64,000 bases of DNA from Sporodiniella umbellata (lineage: Eukaryota; Mucoromycota; Mucoromycetes; Mucorales; Rhizopodaceae): the NCBI GenBank assembly GCA_025677835.1, contig JAIXMR010000058.1, positions 1 through 64,000 on the forward strand, given 5' to 3'. The position numbers and the translations under genes are program-made. Positions 34,625-46,072 of the stretch are shown piece after piece (within the stretch, counting starts at the first letter, position 1; every line of letters begins with the position of its first letter). The notes below the pieces were generated by a model that saw only the letters and a program-made list of their open reading frames with translations, was not told the origin of the DNA and did no database searches.

Positions 34625-35866
34625 ATGTCTGATGTAAGCCCGAACTCGCATATCAGCTTGCCGACCCAAGCCAAGATCGAGATTGAGGAGCTTGATCAGA
34701 CCGAATTTGTTGTGAAGGCCACTGTCGCCAAAAAATTTACTAATATCATGGAGAATTCTCGCAGTTTAAAGAGCAAGCTCGATAACATAGAAGAGGTCAG
34801 ACCTAACAACAAAACTGAGCGTGCGCATAAAGAAGTTTTTCGATTTATGTATGTCTTTTTAACTGATAAATTCAAGCAAATTACTTACAGCTTTTTGCGT
34901 TTTTATTTGTACTGAAGTTTGAACCAGCATTTGTATAAGCGTTCCTTGTTCTTTCATGCCAATATAAGTAATTATTCTGAAGAAGATTTCAAGCTCAAGT
35001 TCTGGGCCCATATTTTGGAGGAAATATTCGGCTATAGCAATATACATTTGAATTGGTAAGCCCTCTCAAAAAGTCTATTAAAATAAGTAGAGGCGGGTTT
35101 CATGCTTAAGAAAATGAAAGTGGAGTAGAACTTCGGCTAAAGGTACTAAACATATGCCTTAGGGGTGATACTATACCTGGCTCTCTGAGCAAAACAAATA
35201 TCACATCAAAGATGGACCTCCGTATTTCTGCTGCTTCCTCCTCATCTTTTGATTATTCCATGACTGAATTTGCGAAGGGATGTACTTCAAGAAAATACTA
35301 TTTGGACAAGCTGAAGCTCGTGTTGATATCCAAGCTACACCTAAACTCCTTGATACAGAGTCTTCAAGTTGAGCCAACAGGTCTACATATTCCCTTTATG
35401 CAAATCGTGGGATTTGAATGCCATTTACTGGATCTTGTTTTGGTGAAGCCCAAGCAATATGTCTTGAAAAAAGTTGCTACTATCTCATATCCAATCACCG
35501 ATGAGTTAGTTGATAAAGGAAGTATCGAGAAGTTGATTGATACCCTTACATACGTGAAGGTATAATATGTAGCAGTTGCTGTTCGTAGTACGCACTAGCT
35601 TAATTGTTTATATATTCTTGTAGAATTCCGCCTTAGAAATGAAGGCCAAGATCAGCATCAATATGACAAGCAAACACACAAACAAGATCAGCAATCTCTT
35701 GGGTGAAAGCTCAAAATATAAGACTGACCCTTGGACAACAGCAGTTCGATGGCCAGACATGTCTGTCTTGGAAGTTGACTCCAATCGAGTCACTGACAAT
35801 GGAGAAGATGGTGAAGAGGATGAAGAAGAAGAGGAGAGTGAAGAGTGTGACGATGAAGAGCTATAA
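34625..35866 (+). CDS. intact 333-residue gene of unknown function
   Basis: Four exons, all in frame: 34625-34848, 34918-35055, 35163-35559 and 35624-35866. Reading: MSDVSPNSHISLPTQAKIEI, TERAHKEVFRFILNQHLYKR, SLFFHANISNYSEEDFKLKF, WAHILEEIFGYSNIHLNWGD, KMDLRISAA, EFAKGCTSRKYYLDKLKLVL, MQIVGFECHLLDLVLVKPKQ, then an acidic tail (GEEDEEEEESEECDDEEL). I do not recognise a named family. The central D...E-x-x-K spacing followed by a beta-strand-rich stretch is weakly like PD-(D/E)XK nuclease folds; that is speculation. A deleted copy lies at 31558-31896 and a distant decayed relative at 32773-33162, so it behaves as a dispersed, duplicating gene in the island. Confidence 0.65.
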
Positions 35867-37320
35867 ATAAAATCTTACATACATTTACTATATCAAACAT
35901 ACAGCTTTTTTGTCTTATACTAGTTCTTTACTCTTTTGTGTAAAACTGTATGATTTGAACTATAAAAGAGAGCAAATCTAGTCAATGATCTTTACTAGGA
36001 TCTGAAATAACTGATCAAAATATATTTTGAGCCTAATAAGTTTTTTTATCCAGGTAAAAAACCAGTTTATTCTTGAGCTTTCCACAAGCCCTAGTTGACT
36101 TCATGCTACAATAATCTAACATATGTTTCATATTCTATGTGGGCAGAGGTTATATAAATAGCAAATTTTAGGATGTCTATAATTTCCTTGACATGTCACC
36201 GGTTATGTTGTCAGGTTAGATATGTATGTATGAGCTACGATACTTGGGTCGTGGTATAGATATTCTCATACCGAGACCTGCGTATCAGAACAACAACACT
36301 GTTTTGAAAAGATGTATATATGCAGTATTTCTTGCACCAGCAGTACTCTTATCAACATCTTGTCTTTTCAAGAGCTATCTCAATGAAACCAATGGCGACG
36401 ACGGAATGCACTCAAATACAGGAATTCTATGATTTTGTAGAAACTGGGCACTTTACTCCAGATCTACCTGCTGCTTCTAACTACTACTACAAAAACATAC
36501 TCAATCTTAGCTAATGTACAGTAGTTTTTGGTCGATCAAGGCCGCAGGAAATCGGATTAATTACAAAAGGTAAACTTCTGTTGCAATATGTTCAAAAGTG
36601 ATTTGTTTTATGATTAGAGTGACCAAAACAGTACTGCTCTTATTTTGGGTATATTCTTGAATTTAGAAATATATAAAGGGCTATCAATGAGCTACTTGAA
36701 CAGAGTGATGAGTACGAATAGTAGAAACAGTGGCAATAGGATATGTAACTATACTTGAGATGGAGTGGTTTTCAATAAAAGCCACAGTACCTCAAACTCC
36801 ACCTTTGAATACTGGCGCTTCATAAAAAACTATTTCCATCACTTGAATCAACCGACACAAACTTTATCAAAGGCCAGTCAAATCATATATTAAGGGATAA
36901 TTATAACTAAACAAGTATAAGTTGCTATAATCATAGTACTCTATCTTAATGGAATTGTACAAAATAGCGTTGCTTTGAAAAGGAAGGTTGCTTGTTTTAA
37001 AATCGCTAGGGACTATTGCTTACTATTTTTTTAAAACGAGAAAATTGCTTCTAATAAATGTGTGTGTGTTTCAAACAGAAGCACCTTTTATTTGCGCTTT
37101 ATTGATGCTCCAGATAAGTTACGTTACAATGAAAAGTTAATTTTTTAATGTATTGAAGAATCTAAGTTGTCGACAAAATGGGCTCGGATCAAGCTTCATT
37201 CTTCGTTTAGTAGCTGATCAAAAGACATAGAAACTACAAAATACCAGATGACAGTGCCAAAAAAGAAAGCCTCAGTATTTCCAGTCAATGCTATAGCATT
37301 GTGTCAGAAAGTATATTTGG
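35867..37320. other. island spacer
   Basis: AT-rich DNA right of the 333-codon gene. Frames at 36226-36514 are short with no recognisable domain. No gene supported. Confidence 0.35.
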
Positions 37321-39672
37321 TCAGCTAGCCAATAACAAATGAACAAAGACTTCTACTAAGGCAGCGACAGGGACCCAAGCAATAGAAGGAATCTTGTATA
37401 GCACGATACCATACAACCAAGGATGGGTAGATGTACGGTCATACAGTACGCACCTTAGAAGGTATTGGTAATAATCAGAGATGAACCCAAGTGGCGCCAG
37501 AAAGCCGTAGATTGTTATGCAAATATTAAGACAAGAGAAATCGAATAGATATAAGCTATGTATGATCTTTTGTTGACATAAGCAGCTCATATGGGTATAA
37601 AAATGTATATAAAGAAGAACTACAATATCCCATTGTTAGGATCTCAGATGTTGTATTGAGATCCTGTGTTTTATATTGGCTATAGATTTGGTAAGGCATA
37701 GTGATCTGGTCTGACACCATATTTGAAAACTGGTATAACACAGATGATTTGGAACGGAAAATGAAGAGGACCATTGGGTATAGAGAGAAACATGTTGTAG
37801 CAGCCAGCGACGATGGCGATCACCAAGACAAATACCAAATAAATTGAATTGAACGCAATGAATATTCCGTAACAGCTAACTTGACATATTTGGCAAAACA
37901 AAGGAAGCACAAGTAGTAGGCAAGTTGTTGAGTTCAGCTTGAGTAATAGAGCGCTTGACATCTCTAGCTTCAGATGCTACCAAAGAGTATTCTCCAAGAG
38001 TCGGCCCATTACCGTATTAATGGACACTATATCTAGCAGTGTTTCGCACGCGACCATCATTAGCGTTCTAGCTACCGACTCTGGAAAATACTCGAGGGAC
38101 AGCACTTTGCAAAGAAGGCGAATGCATGTAAACCCCAGGAATACCGCCAGTCTAGAATAGACGACGACAAGACTATGTTGATGGTCATAATCTAGCCGAA
38201 TGCATTCATCTTTGCAAAGCGCCCTTTGTTTGTGTTTGGTTGACGTTACCTATTTCAAAGAGTGGTCAGATGTTTAATGCATCAGAACATTTTAGTAGTG
38301 GAATACTTATCATCTCTAGCTTCAGATGCTACCAAAGAGTATTCTCCAAGAGTCGGCCCATTACCGTATTAACGGACACTATATCTAGCAGTGTTTCGCA
38401 CGCGACCATCATTAGCGTTCTAGCTACCGACTCTGGAAAATACTCGAGGGACAGCACTTTGCAAAGAAGGCGAATGCATGTAAACCCCAGGAATACCGCC
38501 AGTCTAGAATAGACGACGACAAGACTATGTTGATGGTCATAATCTAGCCGAATGCATTCATCTTTGCAAAGCGCCCTTTGTTTGTGTTTGGTTGACGTTA
38601 CCTATTTCAAAGAGTGGTCAGATGTTTAATGCATCAGAACATTTTAGTAGTGGAATACTTATCATCTCTAGCTTCAGATGCTACCAAAGAGTATTCTCCA
38701 AGAGTCGGCCCATTACCGTATTAATGGACACTATATCTAGCAGTGTTTCGCACGCGACCATCATTAGCGTTCTAGCTACCGACTCTGGAAAATACTCGAG
38801 GGACAGCACTTTGCAAAGAAGGCGAATGCATGTAAACCCCAGGAATACCGCCAGTCTAGAATAGACGACGACAAGACTATGTTGATGGTCATAATCTAGC
38901 CGAATGCATTCATCTTTGCAAAGCGCCCTTTGTTTGTGTTTGGTTGACGTTACCTATTTCAAAGAGTGGTCAGATGTTTAATGCATCAGAACATTTTAGT
39001 AGTGGAATACTTATCATCTCTAGCTTCAGATGCTACCAAAGAGTATTCTCCAAGAGTCGGCCCATTACCGTATTAATGGACACTATATCTAGCAGTGTTT
39101 CGCACGCGACCATCATTAGCGTTCTAGCTACCGACTCTGGAAAATACTCGAGGGACAGCACTTTGCAAAGAAGGCGAATGCATGTAAACCCCAGGAATAC
39201 CGCCAGTCTAGAATAGACGACGACAAGACTATGTTGATGGTCATAATCTAGCCGAATGCATTCATCTTTGCAAAGCGCCCTTTGTTTGTGTTTGGTTGAC
39301 GTTACCTATTTCAAAGAGTGGTCAGATGTTTAATGCATCAGAACATTTTAGTAGTGGAATACTTATCATCTCTAGCTTCAGATGCTACCAAAGAGTATTC
39401 TCCAAGAGTCGGCCCATTACCGTATTAACGGACACTATATCTAGCAGTGTTTCGCACGCGACCATCATTAGCGTTCTAGCTACCGACTCTGGAAAATACT
39501 CGAGGGACAGCACTTTGCAAAGAAGGCGAATGCATGTAAACCCCAGGAATACCGCCAGTCTAGAATAGACGACGACAAGACTATGTTGATGGTCATAATC
39601 TAGCCGAATGCATTCATCTTTACAAAGTACATAATCTTCGGTATTGCTACAAAAAAAAAAAAAAAACCCCAT
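37321..39672 (-). pseudogene. membrane-protein gene remnant spanning the tandem array
   Basis: Minus-strand open stretches encode hydrophobic segments: IAFNSIYLVFVLVIAIVAGC and FHFPFQIICVIPVFKYG-like sequence near 37700-37890, WLYGIVLYKIPSIAWVPVAA near 37340-37420, and RLAVFLGFTCIRLLCKVLSL in every core of the 352-bp array. The rightmost core is preceded by T(16)GTAG, a good 3' splice site, giving an exon CNTEDYVLCKDECIRLDYDH. This suggests a multi-exon membrane protein in which one exon has been amplified five-fold. I could not close all junctions in frame; family unknown. Confidence 0.35.
37959..39628. repeat. 352-bp tandem array, about 4.75 units
   Basis: Units start at 37959, 38311, 38663, 39015 and 39367 (last unit partial). 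The only difference I see among copies is one T/C site (TTAATGG versus TTAACGG). Each unit is a core of about 262 bp plus a spacer of about 90 bp (38220-38310 in the first); the spacer is absent from both outer flanks. The palindrome CTTTGCAAAG occurs twice per unit, about 105 bp apart, next to GAATGCAT. The plus-strand 90-codon frame in each unit has no ATG at its start and is probably not coding. Confidence 0.97.
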
Positions 39673-40002
39673 AGACCTACGGCCTGCTTGACTATTGGAA
39701 AATGTCCCTAACCAATAAAATCTTGTTTTCTATAAAAGTCTAGCCTTAATTTGGGATTTAAGATAGTTTTCTAAGAAGTGAAAAAAAGAAATAGATTTTG
39801 ACATGTTCCCTAGTTTTTTTTTAGGTTAGAGACGTGTTCCATTAGCCAGGTGTTCCTGACCACATTTTTTTTACCCTTCGCGAGAAAAAAAACTTGGTGC
39901 CAAGCGGCTTATATGTTGGTGCCATTAAAAAGACATTTCTTTTTTCTTCACATCATTTTTAGAAACGTACCCACAAAGGACCTTAACAGTTGGTAAGGGA
40001 GG

Positions 40003-41112
40003 TGTATCTTCCTGAATCAAACACCTGTTTGTCTGTAAGGACATCATCAATCAAAGTACCTTCTTTAGTAGACCACTGGACTGCATTGGGCAAATAGCTT
40101 TACAGTCCATTTCATGCAATGAATTCATAAATGCCGCCTTTTTGGAGGATTCTTCTTTAAAGCTGATGTTGAAAACACCTGCGATAACAATTTTGCTTGC
40201 GCATTGTTCGATATTGTACCTAATTGCTTGTAGTTGAGACACTAGGAATTGCATAAACACTACAGTAAAATTCATTGTTGACATTTACCTAAGTTGTGCT
40301 GGCAGATGTGTTGCTGTTGTTCTAAACCAAAAGCTTGGAATGAGTAGAAATACTGTCAGTTATTGCGGTAAAAATGTAACAACAAGAGCCAATGGATTTA
40401 CGTACAGTTTCACTTGAGCAATGGGCTACAGATGCCATTCGGAAATCAGGAGTTTGTAAAGCAATTGAAGTCAAAGTCTAAGATTCGTAGAGTAAAATGT
40501 CACTAGAGCTAAGATATACCAGATCGCTTTCAAATTCCGTACACTGTGAGAGATTACTTGAAACTGGGACCCTATGGCAAGTTTTGTGAAAGTGGATGCA
40601 GGTTTGTTATCAATATGATATTTTAGTTCTTTAAAAGATTTCTATATTTTTCTTGCTATTCACTTGCACTCACAAAGGTGGTATGCAAGACGAATCACAA
40701 CTCCTTTCAATTCTGTTTTGTAGCAACTCTCAAGAGTTTGGGTCAGTAAGCGAAAACGGCATAATCACCAATTTTCAGCCAGATCTTAAATCTAAAGCAG
40801 TTAATATATTTAAAAACTGGTGAAACCGTCTCAAAATGCTCTAGCGTTTCAAAACAGGATTTTTATAGAAAGAAGAACATGGCAGGGCTCAAAATCGATT
40901 TTCTTGCTTTAAATACCAAGAATGGATTTGAAGTTGCTTTTGCTGCTTGTGAGGTGTCAAAAGATACTATGAAATCAAAGCTATTTCACGATAATTCCAA
41001 GTTTTACCTGAACACATTAGACTTTATGCATATTCTTACCGGCCAAAAATGTAATAGCTCTTTGTATTCTTAAACAGTACAGATTCCTGGTCTACAGTGT
41101 AGACTATCTACA
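40003..41112. repeat. 1.11-kb direct repeat, copy 2
   Basis: Second copy of 31897-33006 (same relic endonuclease and decayed gene). Its left edge abuts TAAGGGAGG and its right edge abuts unrelated DNA, so the decayed gene is truncated here. Near-identity implies a recent duplication. Confidence 0.95.
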
Positions 41113-41164
41113 TTAAATAACAAACAATTAACTAGAATTGGTATACAGCCCCATTTTGATCTTC

Positions 41165-41470
41165 TGAAGTACTAGTCAGTAAGAAACATCTCAAGAAAGT
41201 ACTCAAGAAAGTACCCAAGAAGACACATCCAAGGTGGAAGTATCTGAAGAAAGAGCAGCCCGAAGTGGATAGTCAGCGAAAGAGCCATGGGAGGCTTTCA
41301 AAGAGCGTTCTCTTTCCCAGTACCTATCCAAGGCTAACTATGAGAATAGCATACTTAAGTTTACTATCCCCTAAAGCTGGAGATAACTTTAAGAAAACCA
41401 TTGAAATCAACTAAACTGTATACCAAGCTCTTTATCTTTACATCGAACATTAATAAACCATATGTTTTTC
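41165..41470 (+). pseudogene. decayed partial copy of the Hsp20 gene
   Basis: Aligns with the 3' half and 3'-UTR of the Hsp20 gene (19763-20299), inverted. Shared blocks include GAAACATCTCAAGAAAGT, AGAGCGTTCTCTTTCCCAGT, AAAACCATTGAAATCAACTA and the downstream AACATTAATAAA. Several deletions and an in-frame TAG (about 41258) break it. The N-terminal half is absent, replaced by island DNA. Confidence 0.9.
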
Positions 41471-44140
41471 TGTCAGGTACTACATTTCAACGTCCCGAAC
41501 AACAGGTGTTTTGAATCTCTGTAACTACCCAATCGAAGAAGAACCAAACTGAATACCCTTTTGTTTCTTTTTTTGTCTCCAATTTAGTAGACATACAGAC
41601 ATGATTCCTCAGTAGTCTAGGCTAATATTTTGCATTACTGCTACCACTTTTAGTTTCTTTTAATTGATTTAGAATATAACTGTAAAAGCCAGAAGGTACA
41701 TCTTTTTCAGCATGAAACAAGTAAACAGGCAAACAGAAAATTACAGCGCAGAACTAAAGCGTTTATTTAATATATACTTTACAATTATATATAAAAGCAG
41801 TCTTATGGTTTGTAGTGTGAGCAATTGATATCAATTGATTGTGTACTGGTAAAAAAAAACGAATGTGGTTGTACATCTTTGATTTGATCCAGTAGTTTAC
41901 CAGATAAATCAGTTAATGTGCAATCTCCAAAAAAAAAAAAAAAAAAAAAAAAACATCAAGAAACACAAACAGCGTACGTTTGCCGGTAAACCACATGATG
42001 CGAGCTGTGTTTTAGTTTTTTAACTAAGCCAAGACATCGCATATTTGATTCAATATAATGACTATACCGACTACAATGATTACCCGTAGTTTTGGTCCGA
42101 AAACAAATGAAAAAACTAACAGTATGCTGAATTCCCAAGCATAGATATAAATGTATCGAGGCCAAAGGTTTTTTTTCTTTTTTTTCTTTTTTATAAAAAA
42201 GACATACTCAAACAGTGCTACTATGCAATAGCTTAAAGAATAGTATGGATTTTTCTGTGGTTTCATTTGCCTTGCATATTAGCCTTCTTGTAAGGGCTTT
42301 GAATTAAACATACAACCTGCTAAAAACCGTTTTCCCATCATAAATGTTTTCCGTTGCTGGGTATACGATATGTGACTTGTAGCATTTCGTGCTTATAAGC
42401 TTTTTGTAGCCAGAAAAAGGGGGGGTTTACAAAAGAAATATCCTGTAGTGACTCTTGATATAACAAGAGCGGTAAAAACAGCTTTATAGGTAGCGCTATC
42501 TCTAAAAGTCCATGTCTTCAGTACCTGGCTGCCTTTATGTTTTATTTACTCTAGACAGCTTGTATAATATAGACTAATACTCAAGGGCTTTTATTTTTAA
42601 TCCTTAAAACGGGCTTCTGAAAATGACTCCAAAAATATAAATATCCAAAATGCAGCTTTGGGTTCAGTTTGTAATAGTACGTTAAAAGTATTTTATTACG
42701 CAGGCCGTGGTTCTAAAAAACAAGTGCACAAAACGAAAATTTATAATTAGTAAGAGTGAAAGACCAAAAAAAAAAAAAAAAAAACAGGGAAGTTGTTTTC
42801 GTAGCTCAACAACTTTTTACCGTTAGTTTATTACACCAAATGTTACAGTGCCTTGAGCTTATTTCTGGAAGCTTTTGGTTTTGTGCCAGGTAAAAAAAAA
42901 GGCCTGTTCCAAATACGGAATTAAAAAATATAGTGTCTGTTTTTCAGTGAGCAAGTAGAGTATAACGGCTTCTTACGAAAGGAGTGGTTAAAAAACTGTT
43001 TTAGATGTACTTCTCTACTGAGAAAATAAGCAAGATGGATCTTTTTCGTCAAATTTTCAGAACTACAGTTACACTATCTAGAATAGAAGGATAGATACGT
43101 TCAGCCTGTTACCAGTCTAATTGTAATTACCCTAACTAAATTCATGTAGTGTCATATCAATCAACAAGTCTTGACACATACATATGTCCCTCAAAACGTA
43201 TTTTTAAAACCAATATATACCATATTAATTTGACTTAAAGTCATTCGACTATCAGGTTTTCTGTAGTATGCCACACTCTTTGTATATAAAAAGAGAATGC
43301 TGCTCTAAACATTGATGTTTATTTTAATTGCGTGCTTTCCTCAAGACCTAAAAAGAAATCTGTTTTAATTACAGTGAAGAAAAGAAACAAACAAATAAGA
43401 GAGTGTAGTAAAATACTTCAAAACTGATACAATTTCTATACTTTCAATTTTTTAAACAATAGCAACAGTCTAATAAAAAGAACCAAGTTTTATCCTGTCT
43501 GGTATAGCAAACTCGTTTTTTTGTACGCTGAACTGCTCCATATAACTGACTTTATCTCTTTGCCTTTTCTATCTACCTGAAAAAAAGCAGGAAATCTCAA
43601 AAGGCCGTACTTTACAAATAGCCGGCAAATGTCGAGTGCTGCATAGACAGTCTTATCTTAATCAACCCAAGGGTTGAGAGCTATAAATATATTTCATAGT
43701 ATTTCTAAGTCTAAATGGTGTTCTAATTTCAAAACGCAATGCGATTGAAAGAAAATTCTAAATCCTTGAGGCAAAATAGCTTTTGAGCACTAGTAACATT
43801 GAAAATATTTTGGTTGGCTGCAAAAGCATCTTACAAAATTGTTTTTGAGTTTTTTAATTATGCAATTTTTTTTTGTATGTGGGAAATGATTTCACAGCCG
43901 GTCGGACTTCGGTAGCTTATTCAGCATTTGAAATGCTACGATTGGATGGAATAGAGGGGATGATAAATTGGTTACAAAACACTCCCTTGGCTAAACGTTG
44001 ATTGGCCAATATGACTAAATGCTTTTTTGTCGTTTGTTTCGCACATCCATATAAAAAGCAACTCTTTCTTTCTTTAGCTCTCCTTTTTTTTTTTCATTGA
44101 ATATTTTCATTAGTTTTCAAACCCCCCCTCTCTGTGTACA
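41471..44140. other. gene-poor region and catalase upstream DNA
   Basis: AT-rich with poly-A near 41929-41953 and 42765-42784. Frames at 41956-42266 are unconvincing. The right 150 bp is the catalase promoter. No gene supported. Confidence 0.4.
44001..44056 (+). promoter_or_regulatory. catalase promoter: palindromic CCAAT plus TATA
   Basis: ATTGGCCAAT at 44001-44010 and TATAAAA at 44050-44056, 131 and 85 bp upstream of the catalase ATG. The spacing is reasonable for a core promoter; function is inferred. Confidence 0.45.
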
Positions 44141-45874
44141 ATGTCTAAACATATCTTAACAACATCTAACGGCAACCCCGTTGAAAACAATCAAACGTCA
44201 CAAACTGCTGGTTATTACGGTCCTGTGTAAGTCTCTAAACGATTGTGTTGTTAAGATACTGACTCTCTGTAGGCTCATGCAAGACTTTCACTTGATTGAT
44301 AAAATTGGTAAATACAATTCCTGCAGGAAAGCTACTGTGCTTCCTTCTATATTTGGTGTGTATGGGCTGACATATTATGTTTTTAGCGCATTTTGACAGA
44401 GAACGTATTCCTGAGCGTGTTGTCCATGCTAAAGGTGCAGGCGCCCACGGTGTATTTGGTAAGTAAGAACCCATCGAGTGATAATTTTACTGACTATCCA
44501 CCAGAGGTGACTCATGATATCACACATCTCACCAAGGCCAAGTTTTTGAACAAAGTTGGCAAGAAAACACCCACTTTCCTTCGTTTCTCCACCGTAGGGG
44601 GTGAAAAAGGAAGTGCTGATACCGCCAGAGATCCTCGCGGCTTTGCACTCAAGTTCTATACTGAGGAAGGCAACTGGGATATGGTTGGCAACAACACTCC
44701 TGTTTTCTTCATCCGCGACCCTTCTAAATTTCCAGGTATAGTGCATAAAGTTATAATTGTATTTGGATTACTCACGCTATTGTGTGCCTAGATTTCATCC
44801 ATACACAAAAGAGAAACCCTCGCACAAATCTTCCCGACGCCGATGCTTTCTGGGACTTCCTTTCTCTCGTACCAGAGTCCATTCACCAAGTGAGCATTCT
44901 GTTTTCTAACAGAGGTACTCCTGATGGTTATCGTCACATGAACGGCTATTCCTCACACACACTCAAATTGGTTGATGAAAATAACAAATTCAAGTACGTC
45001 AAGTGGCATTTCAAGACAGATCAAGGTATTAAAAACCTCTCTGCCGCTAAAGCAGGTGAACTTGCTGGATCCGACCCTGATTATGCCACCCGCGATCTCT
45101 TCGATGCCATTGAGCGAGGAGATCATCCTTCTTGGTCTGTCTACATCCAAGTGATGGAACCTGAGGATGCCAAAAAGTACCGCTTCAACCCTTTCGACGT
45201 CACAAAGATTTGGTCTCACAAAGACTATCCCCTTCAACCTGTCGGTAAGCTCACATTGAACCGCAACCCTGAAAACTACTTTGCCGAAACCGAGCAAGCT
45301 GCTTTCTCTCCTTCTCACATGGTGCCTGGTATTGATGTTTCTCCTGATCGCATGTTACAAGGTCGCTTGTTCTCTTATCCTGACACTCACCGTCATCGTC
45401 TTGGTGTTAACTATGCTCAGATACCCATTAACCAACCTCAAAGCCGTGTCTCTAACCACCAACGTGATGGCCTTATGGCTGGTAAGAACGGCAACTTTGT
45501 TTTATCCGTGTAAATACTCATTTGCTTTTTTAGTTCTTGGAAACGGTGGGTCTGCACCAAACTACGAACCCAACTCTTTCGGCGGTCCCCAACAGCTTAA
45601 TGTAACTGGTACTTCATTTACGTCCGAAGAAGTTGAAGGCTTGACTGGCTGTCACAGCTACCAAATCACAGACGACGATTTCGTCCAAGCTGGCGATTTA
45701 TATCGCATGATGCCTGCTCAAGAAAAGACTGACTTGGTCAACAACATTGCTGGTCATTTGAAAAACGCCAAAAAGCATATCCAGGAACGCCAATTGGCTC
45801 ACTTCAAGCGTGCTGATAAGGAATATGGTCAAAGAATTGAAGAAACCATTTTGTCATTAAGCTCAAAAGCTTAG
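44141..45874 (+). CDS. Catalase (haem, small-subunit)
   Basis: Disproportionates hydrogen peroxide. Six exons, in frame: 44141-44226, 44273-44307, 44387-44458, 44505-44735, 44792-45481 and 45534-45874. Diagnostic blocks: [19 protein letters not shown] with the catalytic His, [40 protein letters not shown] with the catalytic Asn, [20 protein letters not shown] and the proximal [14 protein letters not shown] with the haem Tyr ligand. Length (about 484 residues) fits clade 3 catalases. The C-terminus is SSKA, at best a weak peroxisomal signal, so location is uncertain. Confidence 0.95.
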
Positions 45875-46072
45875 TTTGCTTTTTTTTTAAAAAAAAAAAA
45901 TAAATAGCACCTTTTTTATTATTATTCATTAAATCAATACACACGACCAAAAGCCAAAAGGGAGGGTTCTTGCTTGAAAATTGGACGATTTAATAATTCA
46001 AGAAAAAGCCCAAAAAGTCGTATTTAGTTAAAAATATAGCCAAACACAAAAAGTTAAATGGATTTTTCGCTT

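Noticed and set aside
38240..39568. Four repeated 90-codon plus-strand ORFs in the tandem array
   Set aside because: They open with TTG rather than ATG, are fixed by the repeat itself and have no domain; the opposite strand has the better coding signal.
31897..41112. A complete LTR retrotransposon
   Set aside because: The two repeats look like LTRs, but there is no target-site duplication, no gag-pol, no convincing tRNA primer site, and a decayed gene reads through one border.
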